The position numbers and the translations under genes were made by a program. Below, in pieces: positions 44,901 to 57,050 of a DNA stretch of 64,000 nt (position 1 is its first letter; each line of letters begins with the position of its first letter). The DNA comes from Flammulina velutipes (Eukaryota > Basidiomycota > Agaricomycetes > Agaricales > Physalacriaceae), in contig CM022369.1 of NCBI GenBank assembly GCA_011800155.1, forward strand, positions 868,001 to 932,000, written 5' to 3'. Under the pieces are notes generated by a model. The model was not told the DNA's origin. It ran no database searches and saw only the letters and a program-made list of their open reading frames with translations.

Positions 44901-47900
44901 CCAGCGAGACTATGATTACTGCTGTTAACCGGGTTCCGTTGAACCAGAACAATACGTTTGTTTCGGACGACTACTTCCAGAACGTTGTCATCAAAGCACT
45001 GCTAGGTATTTTGAAAGACCAATCGCTGAGCAGTCACCATCACATGGCAATCGAGGCTGTTATGTCTATCTTCAAGACGCAGGGCTTGAAGTGTGCGGCA
45101 TTTCTCCCTCAGGTATGTTTCACCGTTTGTAGGAGTCGTATCATTCCTGAAGAACTCTATGATGTAGATTATTCCAGCATTCACAACAGTGACTCGTCAA
45201 TCTGCCGCGCGTCTGCAAGATTTCCATCTTCAACAGCTGACCATTCTGGTGGGCATCATCAAACAACACATCCGCAACTACATGCCTATCGTGTTCAACC
45301 TCATCTCTGACATCTGGGACAACGTAACTCTTCAGTTACCACTCGTATCGTTGATAGAGGCACTCAGCAATGCGTTGAGTGCAGAATTCAAACCATTCCT
45401 TCCCGCTGTCATTCCTCTAGTCCTCAAAGTCTTTGACGGAGAGCTGAATGACAAGAGGGTCAATACGCAGATCAAGATCCTAGACGCTTTCCAAACCTTC
45501 GGCGTCAATATTGAGGAATACCTTCATTTGGTAATTCCCTTGATAGTCAGAGCGTACGATCGTTTGGATGGAACGACCCCGCTCAGGAAGAAGGCTATAC
45601 AGACGATTGATGCTTTATCCAAACGCGTCAATTTCTCAGATCATGCATCTCGCATCGTACACCCTCTCGTGCGCGTCCTGGAAAACGCCAATAACGAGTT
45701 GCGGCAAGCAGCTATGGAGACTTTGTGCTCCTTGTGCGTCCAGTTTGGCTCTGACTTCGCTATTTTCGTACCTACCATTAACAAGGTACGTACATTGTTT
45801 AATCCGCCAGTGAAATTACTTACTACCAGTGCAGTGTCTTGTCCGACATCGGATTCAACACTTGCGGTATGAAAATCTGATCAACAAACTACTCAATGGC
45901 GAACAGTTGCCCCAAGAGCCTAGTGTCCTTGAGCTTCTGTACGTTTTCAAAGGATTTGATAGTATCTTCAATTTCCCTCATGCTCGACAGATCAATGGAG
46001 AATGCGAAATCGGCCGAATTTCCAACACCAGCGGCTGAGGCAGCAAAGTTGACTGTCAATCAACAGCACCTGAAGACTGCTTGGGATACATCTCAAACAA
46101 GTACCAAAGATGACTGGAATGACTGGATCCATCGCTTGACTGTCGAGCTCATGAAAGAGTCACCTTCACATGCTCTGAGAGCCTGCATGAGCTTGGTTGA
46201 CATACATAGTCCCCTTGCTCGTGAGCTATTTAATCCTGCCTTCCTCTCGTGCTGGGGGGAGCTTTATGATCAATATCAGGTCAGACATTTCGTGCCTCGG
46301 TTTTCTTTCCTTGCGCTTACTATTTCAAACGAAAGGAGGACCTGGTGCGAGCGATCGAGACTGCATTGACCTCAGATACTGCACCGAGCGACATCATACA
46401 TCGCCTCCTGAGTCTTGCAGAATTCATGGAGCACGAAGAGAAGCAGCTCCCCATCGAGCACGGAATCCTCGGCGAATGTGCCTTGAAAAACCTTGCTTAT
46501 GCCAAAGCCATGCATTACAAGGAATCCGAGTACTTGTCTGAGGCGTCGCCTTCCACCATCGAGGCTCTCATTTCAATCAACACACGTCTCCAACAATCAG
46601 ATGCTGCGTGGGGAACTTTGGTGATGGCTCACGAGCGTTACGATGTGTCGAAACAAGAAGAATGGTTCGAGAGACTAGGACGTTGGCAGGAAGCTCTGGA
46701 TGCGTATGACCGAAAGGTAGAGGAGAACCAACTCACTCCGGAGGTTCAGATTGGGCGCATGAAGTGCTTACATGCGCTCGGCGAATGGGACCTGCTATCG
46801 ACCCAAGTCGAAGAAGTGTGGTCAAGCACAAGTCAAGACAACCGTCGGGAGATCGCCCCGATAGCGGCCGCTGCCGCTTGGTCTTTGAACGATTGGGATT
46901 CGATGGAAGAATATATCACGACGATGAAACCAGACTCGTCGGATCGATACTTCTACAGAGCTATTCTATCTGTGCACCAGAATCAGTTCCCGAAGGCTCT
47001 TCTTCACATTGCGAAGGCTCGTGATCTCTTAGACCCCGAGCTATCCTCGTTCGTCGGTGAGGGGTATGGTCGCTCGTACAAGTAATGTTGCCCGTCTCCG
47101 TTTTGGTACCAAACTGACGTATCGCAGTGTCATGGTTCGAGCTCAGATGCTATCGGAACTCGAAGAGATCATCGCTTACAAACATTATGCCGACCAACCT
47201 GAACGCCAACAAACCATGCGCAAGACCTGGATCAAGCGGTTCGTTGTATTTTAGTATCGGCACTCACATATTCATTATCTCGTTACAGTCTGCAAGGTTG
47301 CCAAAAGGAAGTGGAAGTGTGGCAGCGGATCCTCCAAGTTCGCACTCTCGTTCTCAATCCCGAGGACGACCCCGTCATGTGGATCAAATTCGCAAACCTT
47401 TGCAGGAAGTCAGATCGCATGGCTTTGGCAGGAAAAACCATCAACACTCTACTGGCTCCCCATGTCTCGGAAAACGTGAGTGGGCAATCGTCATCACGCA
47501 TCTATTTAACACTACGACAGGCCGCATCTCTGCACTTCCAGCGTATGAAGGCTCCTCCAAACGTGGTATACGCCCATCTCAAATTCATGTGGGAGAGTGG
47601 TGCGAAAGATTCAAGTTTGACCTTCTTGCGCCAATTTTCGAACAACCTCGCCCGGGATCTACAGCAAGATGACATACACGCTCACCCGTGGGTTGCGCGC
47701 GAAAGAAAGAGTCATCTCTCTAAACTTCTCGCCCGCTGCTATTTCAAGCAAGGTCAATGGCAAATGAAGTCCAGCGAAGGCTGGGTTACGGTCAGGCTTC
47801 TGCCTACGTGTCTTGGATACTCTACTAACATGACTACTAGACGGAATCTAATGAGATCCTCAATTGCTACGTTATGGCAACTCGTCATGACCCAGACTGG

Positions 47901-50467
47901 TACAAAGCGTGGCATACCTGGGCTTTGGCAAATTTGGATGTTGTGACTTATCTAGAGAGCAAGCCCGAGAATCGCTTCACAGACGCCCCCCCGGTTGCCC
48001 TTGCAAAGCACGCAGTCCATGCTATCGAGGGCCTCTTTCGGTCTGTCAGCTTGCGCAGCTCTGATGCTCTCCAGGACACACTTCGTATCTTGACATTATG
48101 GTTCAAATTTGGCGGACATCCTGAAGTTGGCCACGTCATCGAAACTGGATTCAATCAAGTTGGCGTTGATAACTGGCTGGAGGTTGTACCACAGGTAAGT
48201 ATCATCAACCATGCCATGCCTGTGTCGATGAATATAACCTTCTTCTTGTAGATTATCGCTCGCATCCAGACCCCTCACACCGCCATACGTCGTCACATAC
48301 ACTCAGTTCTGATTGCAATTGGTCGTGCGCATCCTCAGGCATTAATCTACCCTTTGACTGTTGCATCCAAATCATCAAGCAAAGTCCGCTCCGAAGGGGC
48401 TGCGAAGATCATCGCACGACTCAGGGAGAAGCACACCAAGATTGTCGAGCAGGCGATCTTGATCAGTCATGAAATTATTCGTGTGGCCATTTTATGGAAT
48501 GAACTATGGCATGAAGGTCTTGAAGAAGCCTCGCGCATCTTTTTCACTGAAAAGAACCCTGAGGGAATGATCGCAGCTCTCGAACCATTGCACCAGCTGA
48601 TGGAAGAGGTGATATTCTATTCCCTATCCAGCGAGCATGCTTGCTCACAATGTTCTTCAGCCCGGACCAGCGACAGCCAGAGAGATATCCTTTATCCAGA
48701 CGTTTGGAAAAGACTTGCGATCAGCAAGGGACGCTTGCCATAGGTATCGCAGGTACGGTGACACGAGTGATCTCGACAAAGCTTGGGACATCTACTATGT
48801 GGTACGCCCCTCTATCAACGATTTTGGCATAATAATCTCAGTTCGTTCCAGGTATTCAAGAAGATCGAGAAACAACTTCCTCAACTCACGAGTCTGGATC
48901 TCCAATACGTGTCGCCCAAACTCCTCGAGGCGAAGGATCTTGAGCTTGCTGTTCCAGGAACATACCAGTCTGGCAGAGAGCCTGTCTATATCTCAAGCTT
49001 CTCACCAAAGCTCGCCGTCATTGCTTCCAAACAAAGGCCACGAAGAGTCGTTCTCCGCGGTTCCGATGGCAGGGACTACCAATACCTACTGAAAGGACAC
49101 GAAGACCTTCGTCAAGACGAACGAGTTATGCAGCTTTTCAGTCTGGTCAACAATCTCTTGACCGTCGACACCAGTAGTTTCATGCGCCGATTGCACATTC
49201 AACGATACCCAGTCATTCCTTTAGCTCCCAATGCCGGCCTGCTAGGTTGGGTACAAGGTAGCGACACCTTCCACGTCTTAGTACGCGACTACAGAGAGTC
49301 CCGAAAGATACTTCTCAACATAGAATACCGTCTGATGTTGCAGGTATGTATTACTGCGCGATTGTTTCTTGCTCTTCATTAAAACTTTACAGATGGCGCC
49401 TGATTACGAAAACCTAACACTACTTCAAAAGGTCGAGGTCTTCGAATATGCTCTTCAGAACACACACGGACAAGATTTGTATCGGGTACTTTGGTTGAAG
49501 AGTAGGGATTCTGAGCACTGGCTGGAACGGCGAGCCACATATACACGGTCACTGGCTGTCAACTCAATGGTTGGTCACATCCTCGGTCTTGGTGACCGAC
49601 ATCCCTCCAACGTGCTTCTCGAACGGGAGACTGGCAAAGTCGTACACATCGATTTCGGTGACTGTTTCGAAGTGGCCATGCTACGAGAGAAGTTCCCAGA
49701 AAAGGTTCCATTCAGGTTGACGAGGATGCTTACGCATGCAATGGAGGTATGTTCATGCATTGAATGTCTTCCGTGCGGCTCTCTCACCTCGATAATAGGT
49801 CAGTGGTATTGAGGGAAGCTTCCGCAACACTTGCGAGATTGCAATGCAAGTCTTGCGGGACAACAAACATTCCCTCATGGCCGTGCTGGAGGCGTTTGTC
49901 TACGATCCGTTAATAAACTGGCGTCTAATGCAAACTGACGGACGAGGACCGCAAGGTGTGCGATTTCTTCTACCGGTTTGACTTGACTTCATGACATCTT
50001 CAGAACCTGGCACGGATGAAGCTGACCTCACTCAACTTCCACATGCTGCTGCATATGCTCAAGGGCCAGCTCGAAAATTAAAAGCAGACGAGAATGATAT
50101 CTTCAGTGGTATGATACTAACCACTTTTGTTATTGTTATTGCCGAACTCACCTTCTATTTCAGATGGGGCGGGTGTTCGCGGTACACAAGAAGTCAGGAA
50201 CGAGCGCGCGCTGTTCGTCTACAACCGCGTACAGCACAAGTTGACCGGCAAGTTATGCACAATTGGATTTCATCTCTAAGCTGACGGAGAACGTAGGCCG
50301 TGATTTCAACCCGGAGGTCCCTCTCTCTGTGACAGACCAAGTGGACAAACTTATTAAGCAAGCAACGTCTCTTGAAAACCTCTGTCAACTGTTCTCGGGA
50401 TGGTACGTGGGACTTGATATTGACATATAAAATTGCTGACTCTGAGGCTAGGTGTGCATTCTGGTAA
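41975..50467 (+). CDS. TOR: TOR kinase (PIKK family)
   Basis: Master growth regulator, target of FKBP12-rapamycin, in TORC1/TORC2. The start [20 protein letters not shown] is at 41975. HEAT repeats fill roughly the first half (for example [20 protein letters not shown]). A FAT domain follows. The FRB domain is [19 protein letters not shown], then [20 protein letters not shown]. The kinase domain has [20 protein letters not shown] and [18 protein letters not shown]. The catalytic loop [20 protein letters not shown] runs into [10 protein letters not shown]. The FATC ends with [18 protein letters not shown], its last codons reached by an intron at 50403-50450. More than 20 short introns interrupt it, but I see no lesion. 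One intact copy; whether a second TOR exists elsewhere is unknown. The retroelement lies in its upstream region. Confidence 0.96.
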
Positions 50468-50706
50468 TTCTTCCGAATTTTGGTTTCGAACCTTCGTCCT
50501 GCATTATATATTCTGTATCGTTGTAGCAATATTCTTGTATCTCTATGCTGAGACTAATTTAATAATGTCTCTTCACTCAACAAGCGCCCTTGCGCGATTA
50601 TTTGGCTTGCCTTTGCCCTTCATGGCAATCAAACGATCAACACCAACCATGTGAATTGGAATGTTGGCGTCCGCTTCTCTCACAGGCGACTTGCTTTACG
50701 ACTACA

Positions 50707-51924
50707 ATGTGCTACCACCCATCCTCGCTTTTGCTACCCGATGGAGCGAAATTGGTCTACGAACTCTTTGGAACTGGAAATGCCAGCGTTCCACTTGTCT
50801 TGGTTGGGGGAACCAGTAATACAAGAGGAGATTGGGATAAATTAATTCCTATACTCTCACGAAACCGACAAGGTGAGTACTGGCGCTTGCGATAGAATTG
50901 CCGCTCAAATTTGGGTTGACAGTGCTCGTGTATGACCACAGAGGCATTGGTGATTCGACATTCGCACCGAAGCAAGATGATCTTTCTATCGAAATGTTGG
51001 CTCGGGATTTGGTGTATCTCATACAGCACTTGAAATGGAAGCAAGTTGCGATATGCGGTTTCTCAATGGGAGGTCAGGCCCTACGTTCTCTGACTTGGGT
51101 TCTATTAACATTGTCCGATAGGCATTGTTACCCAGCAACTCTTGTTGCTGCCCCACATCCCAGAGAATCCCACACCACTTCCTTTCCATGTCACACATGT
51201 CCTTCTAACCGCTACTGCCCCCTCCCACGCCTTTCTGACTGAGATGAATGGAAAATATGGCCTTAAATTTAATCGGAGCTCCAACACCAAGAAAGCGCTC
51301 ACGATTGCGGAGAAGAAGGCAATAGTCAGGCCAACCGTAGAATCCACGTTTGATCCTTCCTGGTTGCAGGACCCCGCTAATTCGCAGCGTTTGGAAACCA
51401 TAGTAGACCGTATGATTATCGGAAGGTTAGTCTACATGCATATGTCCTTACTATTGGCTAATCCCACTGCGTGCTGGTAGGCCCATTAAGTCCATTTGTG
51501 AGTCTCAGTCTCTACGATACATCGCTAGTGACTTAGATAACTTTATGAATAGTCATGCAAGGGAAAGCGGTCAGCGATCATTCCGCAATCTCGTTGTTCA
51601 CCTATACTCACAGTCGCTCCTGTCTAGATGTACGCATTTTCTTTCGGTAACCTCCACGCCAAATTGCTGCCGCCGCCCAACGGCCCTTCAATTTTGGTCA
51701 TACATGGCAAACGCGATGCTATAATACCGTATTCCTGCGCCGACGACCTTGTGCAGCTCATCCCGCACGCAAGATTGGTAGAAACGGGACCTGCACCCGG
51801 ACAGATTGACAATCTTGAGTTTGGCCATAATTGGTTTGAATATTTCGACGCAGAGAGGTGGGGGGCGGTAATCGAGACTTTCATCAAGCCCCCGCAAATA
51901 TGCTGCAGGAAGGCGCGCCTGTAG
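50707..51924 (+). CDS. alpha/beta hydrolase
   Basis: The start MCYHPSSLLLPDGAKLVYEL is at 50707. Hydrolase-fold landmarks: VPLVLVGGTSNTRGDW (oxyanion region), VLVYDHRGIGDSTFAP, and the nucleophile elbow AICGFSMGG (GXSXG). Later are SILVIHGKRDAIIPY, with the acid Asp, and GHNWFEYFDAERWGAV, with the likely catalytic His. All triad positions appear present. Introns near 50871-50923, 51075-51122, 51427-51482 and around 51495-51626. The overall style is that of small-molecule esterases or hydrolases of the MhpC type; the substrate is unknown. No targeting signal recognised. Confidence 0.8.
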
Positions 51925-52101
51925 CTGAGCGCTGAGTAAATCATACCCTATCGCATGTCCTGTTTGTAACATTGTTATGACACCTTGTGAGACTATCTCA
52001 ACTATAGCGTTTGATCTTCGCCCCGCTCGTTCCGCCTATGACTTACGCTTTCTGAAAATGAACATCCAATTTAGTTCTACCGAAAGTGGTGTCTATGATG
52101 T

Positions 52102-54385
52102 TCATAAGGAAAAATACCACACAACCACGCTCAGCGCCACAATGATCACTGTCAGGATGTACCGTTTCCTGGTTTCATAAACAAGTTCCTCAGCCCACTT
52201 CTCAGCGTTTGTTCCTACCCATTGATGCCATTTCGGTGTCCGAGCCAAAAGCCTAAACGAGAAGTGTGCCAATTAGACGTAGAAGACATTTAATAAAGTA
52301 GAACCCACCAAAACAAAGTCACTGGGCCCGGAAATGTGGCGATAATCTTTCCTTTCTTACGATCTGCATGATAGTATGAGCTGCAGTCCGCCCAGACCGA
52401 GCCAGAGAGGCGCTTTTGCAGCCAGGTGTTGTACTCGTCGACGACTTCCTCTTTAATGGCGAAAGAGGTCGCCTTGTGTTGGAGGATTGGCTTGATTAGT
52501 TCTATGACGAGGTTGATTTGTGTCTCTTCACTGAAAACGACGGATGCGTGACTAGTTGCAACATTTGGACCTTCACATAACGTTAGCTTAGGCCTCTAAA
52601 ATAGAAGAGATCGTACCGAGTAGGGTGAAAAGGTTGGGGAAATCAGGCATGGCCATCCCAAGATAGGCGGTGAGGCCACCTTGCTCTTTGAAGTACTCCT
52701 GCAGGTCACGCCCATTCCTACCTCGTACGTCGCTCTCAAAAATGTTCTGGCGACGGGAATATGAACAATAAGCGGCAAGCGTAATGAGCCAACTTACCAC
52801 ATCGTACCCCGTGGCAAATATGATAACATCGAATGGTATGACTTGCCCAGACTTCGTTTTGATACCGGTGCGTACCAAACGATCAATTTCATCCCATCTC
52901 AAGTCTACGTTCTCTTGCGAGAGACAGCGAAGGTAGCCCGGGTCTACGATAGATCGTGTGCATCCAACGGCTAATGTACGGAATCTAAGCAGTCTTTCCG
53001 GTTGCTTAGATAAGTGGACGTACCGTGCTTTGGTATTAGTCGCTCCCAATGCTCCTTGGGAGCCACGGATTTTGTGTAATCCACAAAGATCTATACGGAA
53101 TATAAGTGTCCGAGAATCACGTCTTCGCGGATGCGGTATTACCTTACGGGCTATTCTTCTCATTATCGGGTTATCGCCGTGGAGGAGATACAAGAGATCA
53201 GACTATTGTGGCGTAAGTGTCGTTGACCAAGAAAGATGAAGCGAACACACCCCGGCCATTATGATGTTCCTATACGCTCTTAGGACACCTGGGACGTGAG
53301 AAAATATCCATTTCACAATGGGGTGATAGTTGAAGTTGTTCTAGGGAAATCTTCAAGTTGAGTAAGAGAGCAAACTTTCGCTCTTACCTGGCCGATATAC
53401 CATTGAGCAGAGCGAGCAAAGTTAACGACGCTTGATTGAAGGAGTGCGTCGTTAGATGAGAAAAGTCGATATGCAAAAGTAATAATACCTTGTGGATCTG
53501 TCTTTGGCGATGGCAGGGACGAGTTGGGCGCTTGATTGAGATTTACGGTGAACCAAGATCTTTGAAGAACAAGTCGAACTTACGCAGTACAACCATTGCC
53601 GATCACAGCAACTCTCTTTCCCTGGAGAGATATGTCGTCCCTCCATCGCGCCGAATGAAACATATCGCCCTGAAAATCTGTTAAATTTCGTATATCCTTT
53701 GGATACAAGGGTCGTTTGAATGCTCCGTTTGCGAAAATCACAATCTCCGCATCGACACGATCTATCCGCCCGTTGTACTGGTTTTTGGTGGTGATATGGT
53801 AGAGTTGAGCCGACTCATCCCATTCGGCGCTAGTAACGAATGTGTTGAAGATGGCGTGTTTCTCTAGCCCGTACTTGCGCCACAACGATTCCCAGTACGC
53901 CAAAAGCTCGGGTTGACCAACGTAGTGGCTACTCCAGTCCGGATTGAGCTCGGTGGATAGGCTGTACCAATGTGCGGCAATATCGCATCCACAACCCTGC
54001 GTAAAATAGCGGTGTTGGTGGGAGTCGTGAGCATGCAGTGATAACTCACAGGGTACACGCTTGCCTACGGAAATGAAGAACCTCTGTGAGTAGCTCGGCG
54101 CTTTCGAAGAGAGGACGACTGACCTTCCACGTTCCACCGACGGCGTCGGATTTCTCAATTATCTATTGAGACATGAGTATGGCAATGAGCGCGATTCGCG
54201 GACCCAGTGGGCTAACCGTAAGTTTATAGTCTTGACGACCTTGCTTCTTTAGAGCAATAGCAGTGGAAATTCCAGCAAGGCTGTTTGTTTAGGAATGAGA
54301 TGGAAACTGCTGAAAGTTATCCTGAGGAATGGACTCACCCTGCACCAACGACAACCACTCGTATCGCATTCTGGGGCTTTGGCAT
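52102..54385 (-). CDS. flavin monooxygenase, Baeyer-Villiger type, with C-terminal membrane anchor
   Basis: FAD/NADPH-dependent oxygenase. The start MPKPQNAIRVVVVGAG is spliced to LAGISTAIALKKQG, giving the FAD Rossmann GXGXXG. EKSDAVGGTWK is the GG-T-W motif. FQGDMFHSARW matches the Baeyer-Villiger fingerprint FXGXXXHXXXW. GKRVAVIGNGCTA is the NADPH Rossmann site. IIFATGYDV is the late ATG motif. The C-terminal part holds LARTPKWHQWVG and ends with a hydrophobic helix YILTVIIVALSVVVWYF, so the enzyme is probably anchored in the ER or another membrane. This is unusual, because classical enzymes of this class are soluble. Introns are short and frames join cleanly at the N-terminus. Substrate unknown. 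Confidence 0.83.
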
Positions 54386-54980
54386 AGTCGTGTCGGGGAT
54401 GATGGGGGTAAGTGGGTATGTATCCGTCGACGCAGGAAGTGTTGAGTGTTGAACGCTGCTATATTTGCGTTTATGGCACTGCGTAGGCCCGGTCCATTGT
54501 AGGGTGCCGCTGACTAGATCGGAGAGAAGGAATTCTGATGGTGATGCAGAGATACATAGGTGGCTCACGATGGTTCATCACCCATTCAGTCCAATGACCA
54601 GACCACGATGAACTGCCAAATTACTCTTTCTGGATGTTGTGATAACCTTCAACGTCGTGTTGACGGATCCCAATATCGGGATCTTCCGGACAGTGACAAT
54701 GGTGAAAAAAGGCAAGAACACGATCGCCATCACCTCGCGATCTAGGTCAAACCCGGTTCAGCAGGATGGAGAAACCTTGAACTTCTTTGAGCGGCGCCAT
54801 ATGCACAATGTGTCACACTTCCTTCCCAAGATTGATGATCAGTTTGAGTATATGGGCGACCTCGTTGATTGATGCGTCAGATGGGGTTGACGAGGCCTCG
54901 TATCTTACCACGACATTGACATACCCACCGGAGTGTTATATACGTTCGTCTTGGGACAACCTGTCTTCCCACCGACCACC
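54386..54980. promoter_or_regulatory. divergent intergenic region with a TATA box at 54937-54942
   Basis: 595 bp between the monooxygenase start (minus) and the DUF6534 gene start (plus). TATATA at 54937-54942 is 39 bp upstream of the plus-strand ATG. No other gene or repeat recognised in the segment. Confidence 0.5.
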
Positions 54981-56642
54981 ATGAGCGCACCACCACCTCA
55001 GCCCACGAGCGCTTCACAGGTACCGCCCGCCGTGTTCGCAGTGGACGATAGCATTGGTGAGCCCCCACCTGTGTTCCCGCTTTAGACCGCAATATATCTG
55101 ATCTACCACGTAGGGGCTACCATGATTGGCATCCTTCTAACGTACTTCTTAATGGGTGTCGTCGTCGTACAAGCGCACGCCTACTATCGCAACTTTCCCA
55201 GTGATCCCAGATGGATCAAGGTCTTGGTCGCGTCGGTCATGTATGTCCGCACTACGGCTCAGCTCGCTTCAAGTGAACTAACCCACACCGTCAGTATTCT
55301 GGAAATTGGCCAGTCAATCTGTGCCGCCCATGTCCTGTATTGGTTCGCTGTCAAGGGCTACGGGCAGCCGGCTGCGCTATTGTTCCCTCCCAAATCATTC
55401 GGCTTGGACTCCCTACTTACGGTCATTCTCAAAATAGTTGGTGAGCTGTTCCTCTATTCCAATTACGCCAGCGCTCAAGACAGCCTACAGTCCAACTATA
55501 TTTTGCATACAGAATATGGAGATTAACCTCCTCCATGATCCCGCCCATGATCGCGACCGGCTTGACCTTTCTCGCTCTCGGATTCGGCCTCGTCATCGCC
55601 TCATACGCCATCGCACAACCTTCCATCCCTTCATTCGAGAGAAAGGTCCTATGGCTACTTCCGACGTCTCTATCAGTGTCAGCTACAGTCGATATTTTCA
55701 TAGCAGGCGTTCTCATCAATTGGTTATCGAAAAAGCGAAGTCAGGCCCTTAGCTCGTAAGCCTGTTGTGGTCGTTAAAGCTGGCTGCAAATCTGACAAAT
55801 AGCACAGAACATTGCAGATCGTGGATAACCTGCTAGCATGGTCAATTCGTAAGATTCCCAATGTCTATCTTGTTTAACATAACTAATTTTCTCGTCAGAA
55901 ACTGGTCTTATCACAAGGTCAGTAAGCTTTCACTGAGACCAGACCACCACTGAGGAATGGCACAACACAGTGTAACCGCTGTGACACAACTCATTTGCGT
56001 AAGTGGGCCTATATTCATGTCTGAGAGAAGGATTCTAACTATCGGCACAGTTCGTCACTATGCGACACAATTGTATGTTCTTCCCTCGAAACAGGGTAAC
56101 TACCAACTAAGCCTCTTGCAGTCATCTGGATTACCTTCTATGTTATACTCCCGAAGCGTGAGTTTCTCCAAACAAAACATCGACGAAGTCGACTCATTCA
56201 TATTTCGCATAGTATACTCCAACTCCCTTCTTGCAAGGTTTGCGAATCACCCTTGTCTTGTAATACTTGTATCTGATCACCGACTGATAGCCTTAACGGA
56301 CGCATGGACTTGCGCGAAATGAGGACGGATATCATCGAGATGGGCTCAGAATCTATCGGCGGGTTTCACGCCCGGAGTGGTGTATCGGTTAGTGCCGTTT
56401 AACCTCCATGTTCGTGCACTCATCGATATGCAGAATAATACCAACTCCAGCAAAAGTTCCAGGGTATATAGATCTTTTGCACCCTTCTTTCAATAATGGC
56501 TGACAACCTCTAGATGGGTGCATTCAAGATCGGTTTCTCAGGATCACGAGCTTACGACAGTCGTGAGACGCGTAGCAACATTTCTGATCCTGGGGTGGTT
56601 AAGGTCGATGTGACTACGAAGACCGACCAGGAGAGTTATTAA
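54981..56642 (+). CDS. multi-span membrane protein, DUF6534-type
   Basis: An Agaricomycete-expanded family of unknown function. The start MSAPPPQPTSASQVPPAVFA is at 54981, with VDDSIG spliced to GATMIGILLTYFLMGVVVVQ. Hydrophobic spans follow: LLTYFLMGVVVVQAHAYY, the LEIGQSICAAHVLYWFAVKG region, MIATGLTFLALGFGLVIASYA and VSATVDIFIAGVLINWL, with LSKKRSQALSS and TLQIVDNLLAWSI after them. The C-terminal cytosolic tail reads SRAYDSRETRSNISDPG and ends TTKTDQESY at 56642. I assign the family by the proline-rich start plus VDDSIGATMIG and the LLAWSI region. About 6-7 membrane helices expected. Splice sites between 55790 and 56520 are partly uncertain. Confidence 0.7.
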
Positions 56643-57050
56643 ATCCTCACACTGTTTAACTTATTCGCTACGGCTATCCCAGATCTTGTACTTGTAACAC
56701 GTTAAGCAATGCACAGCTATGACTTTTCATGTGGTGACGTAGTTTCCTATCCGAGCATTCCAAGACCTCAGTGTTCAGCGCTCAACGTTGAGTCTTGGCT
56801 GGTGTTTGCGGACTTCCAAATTGATGCGCCAGTGTTTCTGCCAATACTTAACTCGGAAGCTCATGTACTTAATTGCGTTTCAGGCTTTTGAAATTTCCAA
56901 GATGAAAACAAAACACTAGATAACCGAAGACAAGGCTACGCAACTTACTTATTGGCTACCAATATTAAATAGTTCCTAATACTCAAACATATTGGGCAGT
57001 CCAAAGAACACGAGAACTTACACGTTTCTCGAAACCCTACAGCGCTTGAA
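56643..57050. other. convergent intergenic region, nothing recognised
   Basis: About 400 bp of AT-richer sequence between the stops of the DUF6534 gene (plus) and the alpha/beta hydrolase gene (minus). It should hold both 3' UTRs. No repeat or open frame of interest. Confidence 0.5.
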
